Positions 28,801 to 36,916 of a stretch of DNA of 64,000 nt are shown piece after piece. The notes beneath the pieces are model-generated. The model searched no databases and was not told the DNA's origin. It saw nothing but the letters and a program-made list of their open reading frames with translations. Made by a program: the position numbers and the translations under genes. The stretch spans positions 496,001 to 560,000 of the forward strand of contig JANZNS010000002.1 of NCBI GenBank assembly GCA_025153445.1, written 5' to 3'. Origin of the DNA: Marinobacter sp. BGYM27 (GTDB lineage Bacteria > Pseudomonadota > Gammaproteobacteria > Pseudomonadales > Oleiphilaceae). Each line of letters opens with the position of its first letter. Position 1 is the stretch's first letter.

Positions 28801-29565
28801 ATCGGCACCCAGTGCACAGTTGAGACCAACGGAAAGCGGCCGGGCGTGGGCAACTGAATTCCAGAACGCTTCGGTGGTTTGACCGGAAAGTGTGCGACCG
28901 GATGCATCAGTGATAGTGCCGGAAATCATGATCGGAAGCGTGACGCCGCTGTCTTCAAAGTATTGCTGCGTGGCGTAAATTGCCGCTTTAGCATTCAGCG
29001 TATCGAAAATTGTCTCGATCAGGATGATATCCGAGCCGCCTTCAGTCAGCGCTTTAACCGCTTCATAGTAGTTATCGTAGAGCAGCTGGAAGTCGGCGTT
29101 GCGATAGCCCGGATTGTTGACGTCAGGTGACAGGGACGCGGTGCGGGAGGTTGGGCCCACTGCGCCAGCTACAAACCGGGGCTTGTCCGGGTTCTTCTCG
29201 GTAAACTGGTCCGCAATCTGGCGTGCCAGCTTTGCACCTTCATAATTCAATTCGTAGGCGAGGCTCTCGAGCCCGTAGTCGCTCTGCGATAGCTGGGTAC
29301 TGTTGAATGTATTGGTTTCAATGATGTCTGCGCCGGCTTCCAGATAGTCTGCGTGAATATTGCGGAGCAGGGCCGGTTGGGTGATGTTCAGCAGATCATT
29401 GTTACCTCTGACCTCGGTGCCGTAGTCGGCAAACCGTTCGCCACGAAAGGCCTCTTCGTCCAGCTGTAGATTCTGAATCATCGTCCCCATACCGCCATCG
29501 AGAACGACAATGCGCTCACTGAGGGCTTTCTGGAGTTGAGTGAGTCGGGTCTGGCGATCATTCAT
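25867..29565 (-). CDS. metH: Cobalamin-dependent methionine synthase
   Basis: Transfers the methyl group of 5-methyltetrahydrofolate to homocysteine through methylcobalamin. The 1,232-residue protein has all four modules: an N-terminal homocysteine domain with zinc cysteines in GLNCALGAD and [11 protein letters not shown], a pterin domain ([16 protein letters not shown]), the cobalamin domain with the His ligand motif [13 protein letters not shown], and the C-terminal SAM-dependent activation domain. I favour the ATG at 29565, preceded by GGAAAG; two upstream Met codons reach 29598. It is a direct consumer of the B12 made by the cluster at 36-61 kb and is divergent from nfuA. Confidence 0.96.
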   Translation of the reverse strand: MNDRQTRLTQLQKALSERIVVLDGGMGTMIQNLQLDEEAFRGERFADYGTEVRGNNDLLNITQPALLRNIHADYLEAGADIIETNTFNSTQLSQSDYGLESLAYELNYEGAKLARQIADQFTEKNPDKPRFVAGAVGPTSRTASLSPDVNNPGYRNADFQLLYDNYYEAVKALTEGGSDIILIETIFDTLNAKAAIYATQQYFEDSGVTLPIMISGTITDASGRTLSGQTTEAFWNSVAHARPLSVGLNCALGADALRPYIEELSGKANTFVSAHPNAGLPNEFGEYDQTPEEMAAIIEGFAKDGFLNIIGGCCGSRPDHIEAIADVVSKYPPRKIPELKQALRLSGLEPFTGDENTLFINVGERTNVTGSKRFLRLIKEQQYEEALSVARDQVENGAQIIDINMDEGMLESKEVMVTYLNLIASEPDICRVPIMIDSSKWDVIEAGLRCIQGKAVVNSISLKEGEAEFIAKARTCMRYGAAVVVMAFDEEGQADTFERKTQICKRSYDVLMGIGFNPSDIIFDPNIFAIATGIDEHNNYAVDFINACRWIRENLPHVSISGGVSNVSFSFRGNDVVREAIHSVFLYHAIKAGLNMGIVNPGQLVIYDEIKPELKELVTDVVLNRRDDATDQLLEEAEKYRGDVGKTREEDLAWRELPVEKRLEHALVKGITHYIIEDTEACRLRAERPIHVIEGPLMDGMNVVGDLFGDGKMFLPQVVKSARVMKQAVAHLIPFIEAEKSEGQKAKGKILMATVKGDVHDIGKNIVGVVLQCNNYEVLDMGVMVPCEKILETAIAENVDIIGLSGLITPSLDEMVHVAREMQRLDFQIPLMIGGATTSKAHTAVKIEPHYKNDIALYVSDASRSVNVASQLLSETGKEALVQAARDEYIKIRDRRKNRTDRIKLIDLKEARARDTGISFDDYTPTKPSFTGVKSFESYDLKKLIDYIDWTPFFVSWDISGKYPAIFDDPKRGEAAKTLFDDAQVILNRMVNEQRVSARAVIGFWPANRRGDDIVVYTDETRSEELTVLHHLRQQDEKSPGKPMLALSDYLLPESSEHCDYVGSFAVTTGIGAEDFSMEFRDANDDYNAIMVKALADRLAEAFAEHMHERVRKEFWGYANDEALDNAELIKERYKGIRPAPGYPACPDHTEKEALFKILNAPENAGIVITESFAMMPAAAVSGWYFAHPDAKYFSVGRIGLDQVEDYAERKGMSKQDTERWLAPSLGYDPDE

Positions 29566-29697
29566 AAAGAGGCTTTCCGGGTTGAATTGGTCCATCAAGG
29601 CGCGAAATCATAGCAAAATTACAACTGATGGTCGCTATGCGCGAACAATAGGACGTGACTTGATTCATGTTGAAAAAGGTAATCCAGGTCAACGAAT

Positions 29698-29724
29698 AAA
29701 GACCGAGTAAAATACTAGGTCTTT
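29698..29724. promoter_or_regulatory. IscR-like palindrome between metH and nfuA
   Basis: A 27-base inverted repeat with arms AAAGACCGAGTA and TACTAGGTCTTT around a short A-rich centre, with only one arm mismatch. Its core (GAGTA-AAA-TACT) resembles Pseudomonas/Alteromonas IscR sites as I recall them. It lies about 55 bases upstream of nfuA and 130 upstream of metH. Confidence 0.45.
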
Positions 29725-29779
29725 CATGTTGATCTGGAGTGGCTTAAAATACGCTTAAATTCTCAATCAGGTTAGAGAA

Positions 29780-30367
29780 ATGGCATTGGTTACCGTTACT
29801 GATTCAGCGCGTGATTATCTGGCGCAACTCATCGAAAAGCAGGACGTCGAGGGAATGGGGGTGCGTATTTTTGTCACTCAGCCCGGCACCAAGCATGCCG
29901 AGACGTGCCTGGCATACTGCCCACCGAACGAAATCGTGCCCACGGATGAGACGGTTGACCTCGAGCGGTTCATGTTATTTCTGGATCACAATTCTGTTCC
30001 GTTTCTTGAAGAGGCGTTTGTGGATTACGCTTCGGACAAGATGGGTGGCCAATTGACGATCAAGGCGCCCAACGCCAAGGTGCCCAATATAGATGCAGAT
30101 GCGCCGCTGCCGGACCGCATCAACTATATTCTCGCATCGGAAATCAATCCGGGGCTTGCTTCCCATGGTGGTGAAGTTTCGTTGGTTGAAATTGACGATG
30201 CATCGGTGGCAGTACTTCGTTTTGGCGGTGGCTGTCAGGGCTGCAGTGCGGTCAGTCTGACGCTCAAGCAGGGTGTTGAAAAAACGCTGATCGAACGTGT
30301 GCCTGAATTGACGGGTGTGCGGGATGTGACAGATCACACCCAGACTGAAAACGCTTACTACCAGTAA
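29780..30367 (+). CDS. nfuA: Fe-S biogenesis protein NfuA
   Basis: Carrier that delivers [4Fe-4S] clusters to target enzymes. The 195-residue protein has an N-terminal degenerate A-type scaffold domain (residues about 1-95) and a C-terminal NifU-like domain with the CxxC ligand pair in [17 protein letters not shown] (about residues 150-153). Length and both domains match E. coli NfuA. Several clients in this window need clusters (CysI, CobG). It is divergent from metH with an IscR-like palindrome in between. Confidence 0.96.
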   Translation: MALVTVTDSARDYLAQLIEKQDVEGMGVRIFVTQPGTKHAETCLAYCPPNEIVPTDETVDLERFMLFLDHNSVPFLEEAFVDYASDKMGGQLTIKAPNAKVPNIDADAPLPDRINYILASEINPGLASHGGEVSLVEIDDASVAVLRFGGGCQGCSAVSLTLKQGVEKTLIERVPELTGVRDVTDHTQTENAYYQ

Positions 30368-30642
30368 GTTACAAGCAGGGCAGGTGTTGGCTCAGATCGG
30401 CGGCTCTGGCTCTTGATCTGGGCACACCAGTCCTTTGCCTTTCGGCGGAACGGCCAATGTTCTGCTTTATTTTCTGCCTCAGTATTACGCCTGCAAAACA
30501 ATAGGCTGTGTGATAAAAGCGCGTTCCAAAGGATGCCGGGAAGACACAGTATTTGTGGTCGGGTAGCGCAACTGGCATGTACTATGCTGCTGATCAGGGC
30601 CTCCCTCGTATTCCGTGTGGGTAACTTTTTATTGGGGTATCG

Positions 30643-31848
30643 ATGTTCAGCGACATGACGCTGTGGACCATTCCGGTAGTTGCCGCTTTTGTCGGCTGGT
30701 TTACCAACTGGCTGGCTATCCAGATGTCTTTTCGTCCGGTGCGCTTTATCGGAATAGGCTCCTGGTTGGGCTGGCAAGGTGTTATCCCGCGTAAAGCTGA
30801 AAAAATGGCGCATATTTGTGTGGACCGCACATTGCACCATTTTGGCGATCTCAGCCTGGTTTACGAAAAACTGGATGCGCAGCGGATCGTCCAGCAGGTG
30901 ATCAGTCAGGTTAACCCTCGTCTGGATGAATACATCGATGAAATCATGTATGACGTTCAGCCGGTGCTGTGGGACAACCTGCCGAATTTTTTGCGTGAAC
31001 GCATCTACCAATGGGGGCGGGATCAGCTACCGGAAAGAATAGAGGCTCTGGTTGAGGAATTCGGCGATGATCTGAGTGAAATCGTCGATTTAAAAGTGTT
31101 GTTGAGTCGGGAGCTTAAAAAGCACCCTGACTTGATGAATCGCATATTCAAGGAGGCCGGGGCTGTCGAATTGCGCTCGGTTATTAACAAAGGTGCGATT
31201 ATAGGTGGCTTGCTCGGCGCTGCGATTCTGCCGGTTTGGGCGGCCTATCCTTTGCCCTGGATTTTGCCTCTGGTCGGCTTTGTTGTGGGGTTCGTTACGA
31301 ACTGGTTGGCAATCAATCTGATATTCCGGCCACTCAACCCGGTAAATGTGTTTGGTTTGCGTATTCAAGGCCTTTTTCTAAGGCGTCAGGATGACATCAG
31401 CGACGTCTGGAGTCGATTGGTGGCCGAGGAGCTGCTGACGGTTGAGAAAGTTGCGGATGCCATGGTGAACGGGCGTCACGGCACGCGGACGCGGGCCATT
31501 CTGCAAAAACATTTGCGGCCAATGCTGGATCATTCCGTGCTGCTCAAGGTGACAGCGCAGGTAACCGTTGGGATGAGTGGGTACACCGAGCTTAAGAAGG
31601 CCATGAACGAGAAGGCCGTGATGGCGACCGGTCATGCGTTTTGCGATCCGGCTTTCAATCGTGAGCGGGCACCGGTTGTTGCCAATGTGATTGCAACAGA
31701 AATGAAGGCGCTCAAGCCCGAGGAGTTTCAGGATATTCTGCGGCCGGCCTTCAAGGAAGAAGAGCTGAAACTAATGATTGTCGGCGGTGTGTTCGGCGCA
31801 ATTGCCGGCGCGATCCAGTCCGGCTTTATGTTCTATTGGCCGTTGTGA
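30643..31848 (+). CDS. DUF445 family membrane protein
   Basis: A 401-residue protein with the DUF445 pattern. An N-terminal membrane helix holds the motif GWFTNWLAIQMSFRPVRFIG, which recurs in the middle as GFVTNWLAINLIFRPLNPV, an internal duplication typical of the family. A final hydrophobic helix (IVGGVFGAIAGAIQSGFMF) closes it. Function is unknown. The ATG is preceded by TGGGG. It overlaps nothing and is followed by a second small membrane-protein gene 47 bases on, probably co-transcribed. Confidence 0.85.
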   Translation: MFSDMTLWTIPVVAAFVGWFTNWLAIQMSFRPVRFIGIGSWLGWQGVIPRKAEKMAHICVDRTLHHFGDLSLVYEKLDAQRIVQQVISQVNPRLDEYIDEIMYDVQPVLWDNLPNFLRERIYQWGRDQLPERIEALVEEFGDDLSEIVDLKVLLSRELKKHPDLMNRIFKEAGAVELRSVINKGAIIGGLLGAAILPVWAAYPLPWILPLVGFVVGFVTNWLAINLIFRPLNPVNVFGLRIQGLFLRRQDDISDVWSRLVAEELLTVEKVADAMVNGRHGTRTRAILQKHLRPMLDHSVLLKVTAQVTVGMSGYTELKKAMNEKAVMATGHAFCDPAFNRERAPVVANVIATEMKALKPEEFQDILRPAFKEEELKLMIVGGVFGAIAGAIQSGFMFYWPL

Positions 31849-31895
31849 GTAACGCGCTTCGCGGATTGAATCTCGGCAGGTATCAGGAGCAGACG

Positions 31896-32234
31896 ATGGC
31901 ATTTTGGCAGGAACTTATCATTCAGGTTATTGCAGTTGCTCTGACAACGCTGACGGTGATCGCACTGTTTTTTAGTCTGGTGGTGAAGCCGTTTCTAAAC
32001 CGAAAAGTCGATGAAATTCGACTTATCAGCGTCCAGATTGACGAAAAAATACGGGAAGGTGTCAGAAGTGGTGTTATGCAAGGGCTGGCTGAGGCGCCGG
32101 AGAATACCGTTCGTGAGTCGACGCGGGCATTTCTCCGGATGGGATCTGGCCTGATGGAAAACGGGCTAAGCAGCTTTCTGGGTGGCGCTGAAGCCTTAAA
32201 GCCTTCAGGTGCTGGCGGTACCCGCCCTCGCTGA
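31896..32234 (+). CDS. Small single-pass membrane protein of unknown function
   Basis: A 112-residue protein with one N-terminal transmembrane helix (IIQVIAVALTTLTVIALFFSL) followed by an amphipathic region containing KVDEIRLISVQIDEKIREGV. I start at the ATG at 31896 because CAGGAGCAGACG precedes it; a longer in-frame start at 31836 lies inside the DUF445 gene. Its last 30 bases overlap the end of the converging ybiB-like gene. I do not recognise the family; pairing with DUF445 is the only functional hint. Confidence 0.65.
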   Translation: MAFWQELIIQVIAVALTTLTVIALFFSLVVKPFLNRKVDEIRLISVQIDEKIREGVRSGVMQGLAEAPENTVRESTRAFLRMGSGLMENGLSSFLGGAEALKPSGAGGTRPR

Positions 32235-33284
32235 GTTGCCAAATCGGTCTTTTTCTCGATTCGCCCACAGGGCGGCAGCCTGTTCCAGCGCCTGAGCCTG
32301 GCTCTTTGAGGCTCCCGCCTCCACTAGTGCAAAAGCGGTGGTGGAGATAACTGCTGCCTCGCCATACTCATCCTGCCTGCTACCATTCCAGACAGCGCGC
32401 ATATCTTCGGTTGCAATACTCTCCGGTTTCACATGGCGTTGAGCGAAGAGCTCGGGCCAGGATTCCTCCTCTGTAATAAAGCCCTGACCATCGCGGCGCG
32501 ACCGGTAAACTTTCATTGCGTTATCCGGGTTTCGCTCGATTTCGCCACCTTCGCCGCGGATCACGGCTACTCGCTCATAGCCGAGTAGCTGACCGGATGC
32601 CTGGTGCAGGCCCGCATAGGGCGGGTGGAATATGCCCTGAATCACCAGTGGTGCAGATAACGGATTAATCAGGCGTGACAAGGAATGCACAGGTGAGCGC
32701 AGGCCCAGAATGGGGCGAAGGTCGATCAGCTCCGCCAACCGCGGTGCAAAAGCGCGTAATGGCATGTACGCAAAGTTCTGCTTCTCCATCAGGTCGGCAG
32801 CGGCGTCCCAAGAGTCGGCAATATCAAAGCCGAAGTCGGCCATGACCGATGTAAGATAGGTGCGCTCAGGTGTGTGGCCCTCTGCGCCATGGATAAACAC
32901 TCGCAACCCTGCATCGGCAAGCAACAGTATTGAGAAGAAAAACCAGGGCGAGTGGCGGCGTTTACCGGCATAGGATGACCAGTCAACATCAACAGTGAAG
33001 CCGGAAGGCGGTTCTGCATGGTCACGGACCGCATCGACAAACCCTGCCAATTCCTCCGCAGACTCTTCTTTGACCCGCATCAGCATCAAAAATGCGCCAA
33101 TCTGTACGTCATCCACTTCACCGCGCAGGATCATGCCCATCGCATGTCGCGCTTCATCACGGTTCATCGACCGTGATCCGCGCTTTCCTCGGCCCAGGAT
33201 GCGCACATAAGGGGCAAAAGGGTGCTCGCCGGGCTTGGGTTCGGGTAGCGGTGATGCTTGAGGTGTTGTTGCGTTGGTTGCCAT
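32205..33284 (-). CDS. ybiB: YbiB/TrpD2-like glycosyltransferase-family protein
   Basis: A 359-residue protein of the nucleoside phosphorylase/phosphoribosyltransferase superfamily (glycosyl transferase family 3), related to anthranilate phosphoribosyltransferase but of the YbiB (TrpD2) branch, whose E. coli member binds nucleic acid rather than acting in tryptophan synthesis. Seen here are the N-terminal helical domain (RDEARHAMGMILRGEVDDVQIGAFLMLMRVKEES) and a conserved core LRVFIHGAEGHTPERTYL. It lies 69 bases downstream of tusE on the same strand, an association I recall from Marinobacter-like genomes. Confidence 0.82.
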   Translation of the reverse strand: MATNATTPQASPLPEPKPGEHPFAPYVRILGRGKRGSRSMNRDEARHAMGMILRGEVDDVQIGAFLMLMRVKEESAEELAGFVDAVRDHAEPPSGFTVDVDWSSYAGKRRHSPWFFFSILLLADAGLRVFIHGAEGHTPERTYLTSVMADFGFDIADSWDAAADLMEKQNFAYMPLRAFAPRLAELIDLRPILGLRSPVHSLSRLINPLSAPLVIQGIFHPPYAGLHQASGQLLGYERVAVIRGEGGEIERNPDNAMKVYRSRRDGQGFITEEESWPELFAQRHVKPESIATEDMRAVWNGSRQDEYGEAAVISTTAFALVEAGASKSQAQALEQAAALWANREKDRFGNSARAGTAST

Positions 33285-33353
33285 AAATCGACCCTGGTCG
33301 TGCAGATGGAGTGCGAGGCGGGAAAGGTTAGTGTAACTGCCGGCGTAGCCAAA

Positions 33354-33674
33354 TCATAAGCAGTTTGTCGGGCGCGGGAGGCCGGCGATTCTGCAGGACA
33401 CCTTGACCGCGCTGGTCCCTGGAAACAACTGCATCAGGTAGATGCTGTTTCCTTTCTCTTCGCCGAAGGCCTGTTTGACCGCCTTGACGAAAAAGCGGGC
33501 TGCCGGGGGCGCCATATCATGGTCAGCATAAAATTTGCGCAGCATATAGATGATTTCCCAGTGCGCATCTGTAAGCTCAATGCCGGATTCGGCCGCGATG
33601 GTTTCGGCAACTTCCGGTGACCACTGGCTCGGGTCTTCCAGAAACCCTTCATTATTACGGGGAGGTGTTTGCAT
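33354..33674 (-). CDS. tusE: TusE/DsrC-family sulfur carrier
   Basis: A 106-residue DsrC-fold protein that accepts persulfide from TusBCD and passes it to MnmA for 2-thiouridine in tRNA. The family core LTDAHWEIIYMLRKFYADHDMAPPAARFFVKAV and the C-terminal arm IAGLPRPTNCL with the penultimate Cys are intact. A second Cys lies eleven residues earlier (SCRIAGLPRPTNC), the position of CysB in dissimilatory DsrC, which E. coli TusE lacks as I recall. Four bases separate its ATG from the tusB stop. Confidence 0.92.
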   Translation of the reverse strand: MQTPPRNNEGFLEDPSQWSPEVAETIAAESGIELTDAHWEIIYMLRKFYADHDMAPPAARFFVKAVKQAFGEEKGNSIYLMQLFPGTSAVKVSCRIAGLPRPTNCL

Positions 33675-33677
33675 GAA

Positions 33678-33959
33678 TTACCAACACACCACTTTATCGG
33701 TTGAAAGAGTAAGGTCGACGAGCTGCTCGTATCCGATTACGTGAACAAAGGGCGGCAGCTCTAAGGGGCCCAGCCCACGCGCTTCAAGGTCGGCACTCAG
33801 CGCATAAATGACGACGCCCTCGGGCCAGTCGATCCCGGTCGGCAACGCCAGAACGCCGGATTCGGTCAGCGCTATGCTGTCACCGGCATGCGTCTGGTTC
33901 AGGCATTGGGTAAACCTGGGGTGATCCGCGACCTTGTTCAATAGGTGAAGCTGAGGCAT
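33678..33959 (-). CDS. tusB: Sulfurtransferase complex subunit TusB
   Basis: A 93-residue DsrH/TusB protein, smallest subunit of the TusBCD hexamer that relays sulfur from TusA to TusE. The pattern MPQLHLLNKVADHPRFTQCL ... GDSIALTESGVLAL is typical. Its start overlaps the tusC stop by one base. It conserves the fold but no obvious active Cys is needed in this subunit. Confidence 0.9.
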   Translation of the reverse strand: MPQLHLLNKVADHPRFTQCLNQTHAGDSIALTESGVLALPTGIDWPEGVVIYALSADLEARGLGPLELPPFVHVIGYEQLVDLTLSTDKVVCW

Positions 33960-34315
33960 TACAGGCGAACCACGTCCGTAAAACGTGCCTCCAGATCAGA
34001 AGTTGAAGCCAATACTACCAGCTCAAGTCCGGGGTCAGGCTTGCCAATCCCAAAATGGTCCAGACTTTCCTGGCAGACGTAAATCGCCTCCAGCCCAAAC
34101 AGCATGGCGGCCGACAGGTTTTTGCTCACGCTTTTCTGCTGAACGGCGTCCGGAAGCTGGCCTGAACGAAGCCAGTTGACGCCCGCATGCGTGAAAAGCA
34201 GCGCGGCCGGCTGGTCAAATGCCGCTGCCGAGAATGCCATGTCGAGTATTTCGCGGCCTTTCCAGTGACCGTACGGCGCGGTATCAATGACAAACAGAAA
34301 GCGTCGGTCAGTCAT
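33959..34315 (-). CDS. tusC: Sulfurtransferase complex subunit TusC
   Basis: A 118-residue DsrF/TusC subunit. Features are the N-terminal FLFVIDTAPYGHWKGREILDMAFSAAAFDQPAALLF and the acidic region AIYVCQESLDHFGI. It forms the TusBCD complex with its neighbours. One base separates its start from the tusD stop. Confidence 0.92.
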   Translation of the reverse strand: MTDRRFLFVIDTAPYGHWKGREILDMAFSAAAFDQPAALLFTHAGVNWLRSGQLPDAVQQKSVSKNLSAAMLFGLEAIYVCQESLDHFGIGKPDPGLELVVLASTSDLEARFTDVVRL

Positions 34316-34316
34316 A

Positions 34317-34733
34317 TCAATGATCCGGATTGAAATAGAGGGTGCGACTGCTGTTCAGCGTCGATTCCAGCCATTCACCAAGCCCGGCAATAGCATAGGG
34401 TGCTGTTACATTGGCACCGGTTTTTTCGTACCGTCGGGATTCAGTCTCATCCAGCAAGCCGCGCCTGAGTGCTGACGCAACACAGCAGGTCGCCGGTATC
34501 TGATGGCTTTCGATAAAGACTCGCCAAAGTGCAGGCCAGTCGGATTCGTCGCTGGGCGGGCTGGCAAAATTCGATGCCAGATGGACCCCGTCGCCGTAGA
34601 GAAACACCTGATTTACCTTGTGGCCCGCGCGAATGGCCGCTTCCGCAAAGTTTAGCGCGGTCTGTGGCGCTTGGCTGGAGTAGGGCGCGCCTGTGATAAC
34701 GAGCGCGAAACTTTGAGGGGGTGGGGAATCCAT
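34317..34733 (-). CDS. tusD: Sulfurtransferase complex subunit TusD
   Basis: A 138-residue DsrE/TusD subunit that carries the active-site Cys accepting sulfur from TusA. The Cys lies in IPATCCVASALRRGL, and the VFLYGDGVHLASNFASPPSDE loop is typical. It is the first gene of the tusD-tusC-tusB-tusE run. Gene order and near-overlaps mark a single operon. Confidence 0.92.
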   Translation of the reverse strand: MDSPPPQSFALVITGAPYSSQAPQTALNFAEAAIRAGHKVNQVFLYGDGVHLASNFASPPSDESDWPALWRVFIESHQIPATCCVASALRRGLLDETESRRYEKTGANVTAPYAIAGLGEWLESTLNSSRTLYFNPDH

Positions 34734-34761
34734 AGCGCAGTCTTGAGTTCCTGAAAGCTAA

Positions 34762-34786
34762 AAAACCCCGGCATGACCGGGGTTTT
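34762..34786 (-). terminator. Intrinsic terminator downstream of the Bax-inhibitor-1 gene
   Basis: AAAACCCCGG and CCGGGGTTTT form a 10-base stem with a 5-base loop. On the minus strand it is followed by a run of T, giving a proper terminator 24 bases after the gene's stop. Confidence 0.9.
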
Positions 34787-34809
34787 CGTTACAGCACAAT
34801 CGGCTTCGA

Positions 34810-35532
34810 TCAATCGTCGTTGAGCGCGCCAAGAATATGCAGCAGGGAAACGAACAAGTTGTAAATGCTCAGGTACAACGATGTTGTTGCCATGATGTAG
34901 TTGGTTTCACCGCCGTTTACGATGCGGCTGGTGTCATAAAGAATGAAGCCGGACATCAGGAATACAATGGCACCGCTGATAGCCAGGCTGAAGGCGCTCA
35001 TTTCAACACCAAAGAAGCTGGCGATAATTGAACCAACCAGTGCGACCAGAACAACCATCATGCCTGCTACCAGGAAGCCACGCATGAAGCTGAAGTCTTT
35101 CTTGGTTGTCAGTACATAGCCTGACAGGCCAAGGAATACGAAGGCTGTTCCGCCTAGCGCCTGAACGACGATTTGGCTGCCGCCCTGGAATGCAAGGTAG
35201 TGCATGAGCAGAGGCCCGAGCGACAAGCCGAGCAAGCCGGTGAAGGCGAATACCACGGCAATGCCTGCGCTGCTGTTGGCTGTTCTTGGCAGAACAAGCC
35301 AGACCAGACCCAGTGCACCCAAGCTGCAAATCAGGCTCGCGCCCTGGCTCAGACCAATCGACATTGAAACAGCTGCCATAACGGCACTGAATAGCAGTGT
35401 CATTGCGAGCAGAGTATACGTGTTACGCAGAACCTTTGTTGCTTCTGCGCTAATACCGGTAGACCGGCCGGTGTCGGTGGCATAAGCGCCGCCATTACCG
35501 CTACGAACGTCGAAACGTCTGTTGTCCATCAT
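34810..35532 (-). CDS. yccA: Bax inhibitor-1/YccA family membrane protein
   Basis: A 240-residue inner-membrane protein with seven predicted helices, the UPF0005/TMBIM fold. Typical stretches are VLRNTYTLLAMTLLFSAVMA at the start of the first helix and ALSGAIVFLMSGFILYDTSRIVNGGETNYI with the conserved Asp near the last helices. E. coli YccA binds and inhibits the protease FtsH; other members are calcium leak channels. The ATG is preceded by GGAGAAAA. It has its own promoter and terminator. Confidence 0.9.
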   Translation of the reverse strand: MMDNRRFDVRSGNGGAYATDTGRSTGISAEATKVLRNTYTLLAMTLLFSAVMAAVSMSIGLSQGASLICSLGALGLVWLVLPRTANSSAGIAVVFAFTGLLGLSLGPLLMHYLAFQGGSQIVVQALGGTAFVFLGLSGYVLTTKKDFSFMRGFLVAGMMVVLVALVGSIIASFFGVEMSAFSLAISGAIVFLMSGFILYDTSRIVNGGETNYIMATTSLYLSIYNLFVSLLHILGALNDD

Positions 35533-35579
35533 TTTCTCCAGAGTCAGATGGTGAAACGCATTAGTTAGAACTTACACCC

Positions 35580-35607
35580 ATGATAAGGCCAAATGGGGAA
35601 GATTCAA
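35580..35607 (-). promoter_or_regulatory. Candidate sigma-70 promoter for the Bax-inhibitor-1 gene
   Basis: Minus strand -35 TTGAAT (35602-35607), 16-base spacer and -10 TATCAT (35580-35585), about 50 bases upstream of the ATG. Confidence 0.6.
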
Positions 35608-35710
35608 TGTTTTAAGTCATGAGTTTTTACTGGCACTGTACGGATTTGACCACGAATTCGGCAATTTGTTCACCAAGCATACAGCCAGAAAATAATCCGC
35701 GTTACAGGCG

Positions 35711-35738
35711 TTGACAGCGAGAACGATTGCGGTATCAT
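35711..35738 (+). promoter_or_regulatory. tRNA-Ser promoter
   Basis: Consensus -35 TTGACA (35711-35716), 16-base spacer, -10 TATCAT (35733-35738) and a GC-rich discriminator (GCTCCCCGC) typical of stable-RNA promoters under stringent control. It lies 40 bases upstream of the tRNA. Confidence 0.75.
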
Positions 35739-35778
35739 GCTCCCCGCTGTCGCAAGGCAGTGTCGCTAAGGCGAATGC

Positions 35779-35869
35779 GGTGGGCTGGCAGAGTGGCCGA
35801 ATGCAGCGGTCTTGAAAACCGCCGAGGGTTTGTAGCCCTCCCGGGGTTCGAATCCCTGGCCCACCGCCA
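35779..35869 (+). tRNA. tRNA-Ser (anticodon UGA)
   Basis: A 91-base class II tRNA. The acceptor arm GGTGGGC pairs with GCCCACC, followed by the discriminator G and an encoded CCA. The anticodon stem-loop GCGGT-CTTGAAA-ACCGC gives anticodon TGA (35813-35815), and a long variable arm (GAGGGTTTGTAGCCCTC) marks serine. The T arm GGGGTTCGAATCCC is standard. It decodes UCA and other UCN codons. Confidence 0.97.
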
Positions 35870-35994
35870 CTTAATCTTCCCAGTCTATCTTTACCCGCAC
35901 TACTCGATTTCTCTTCCTCTCTCAAAATATCAAAATACCGTTTTATTCCACGAGATGATGTCTCGATGGACTGCCGTCTTGTGCTGCGAAAATT

Positions 35995-36771
35995 TCAGCC
36001 AGCTAAACCACACAGCAGCACCAATTCTGAAAAGATGACGCTAGCACCCATCGTATCCCCCGTGTATCCACCGAGTTTCGATTTCAGGCAGGCGCCCCAT
36101 AGAACCGCCACGCCCAGTGTCGCGGTGACGCTCGCAATTAGCAGTCCGGGGATTATTGATCCTACTGCCAATACAACTACCAACGTATAACCGGTCGCGA
36201 CGGCAAGCCGTTTGCGGGAGAAGTGGGCGGCGACGGACTGGCTTTTACTGGTGTCGGTTGATGCGATGTAGGGGAGGTAGCTCATAATCAGCAGCGGAGT
36301 GAGCCGGGCAACGCAAGGGGCGATCAAAAGCGCGATAACGGTTGAGCGGGCATCGACCAGCAACGCCGCCTTGAGAATCAGTGCCATCACGAGCGCGACT
36401 GTGCCGTAACTGCCAATCTGGCTATCTTTCATGATGCGCAGGCGATCTTCCAGGGTATAGCCACCGCCAAGGCCGTCTGCGCTATCCGCCAGGCCATCTT
36501 CGTGAAAGGCGCCGGTCAGCCATAAATGAAGGCACATGACGAGCAATACTGAAGTCAGTTCGCTGAATGCTTGAGCTAACAGCCAGTAGGCAAGCGCATA
36601 AATACCACCCAGCAATAAGCCGACCGCAGGGAAATACAGACTGCTGTTGGTCATCAAGCGTGGCGAGTAATCAATCCTGAATGGCATGGGGATGCGGGTC
36701 AGGAAGCTGACGGCAAGCCAGAATGATTGCCACTCCGAGTTTTTGGCGAGATTGCTGTTGGTCGATTTCAA
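35995..36771 (-). CDS. cobS: Adenosylcobinamide-GDP ribazoletransferase (cobalamin synthase)
   Basis: Inner-membrane enzyme that joins adenosylcobinamide-GDP with alpha-ribazole (phosphate) to give adenosylcobalamin (phosphate). The 258-residue protein has several predicted helices and the family motif FHEDGLADSADGLGGG followed by RLRIMKDSQIGSYGTVAL. The C-terminus ending GGYTGDTMGASVIFSELVLL is also typical. It is divergent from cobU, with about 145 bases between them in which I see no riboswitch. Confidence 0.95.
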   Translation of the reverse strand: MKSTNSNLAKNSEWQSFWLAVSFLTRIPMPFRIDYSPRLMTNSSLYFPAVGLLLGGIYALAYWLLAQAFSELTSVLLVMCLHLWLTGAFHEDGLADSADGLGGGYTLEDRLRIMKDSQIGSYGTVALVMALILKAALLVDARSTVIALLIAPCVARLTPLLIMSYLPYIASTDTSKSQSVAAHFSRKRLAVATGYTLVVVLAVGSIIPGLLIASVTATLGVAVLWGACLKSKLGGYTGDTMGASVIFSELVLLCGLAG

Positions 36772-36916
36772 TGTAATTACCGGACTGTCCAGGGCTTGTC
36801 AGCCGGATGTTACCGGCAAACGCTCGGGTAGGCTAACCGTCCTGAGTGTCGCTGAAGACCTCGTGACTGGTATTCTATCGCCCTTGAAGCTGGCAGCACG
36901 TTTTAGAGGTCCTTGA

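Noticed and set aside
36772..36916. Second cobalamin riboswitch between divergent cobS and cobU
   Set aside because: I looked for the GGGAA, GCCCCCGC and B12-box elements and found none in the right order in 145 bases.
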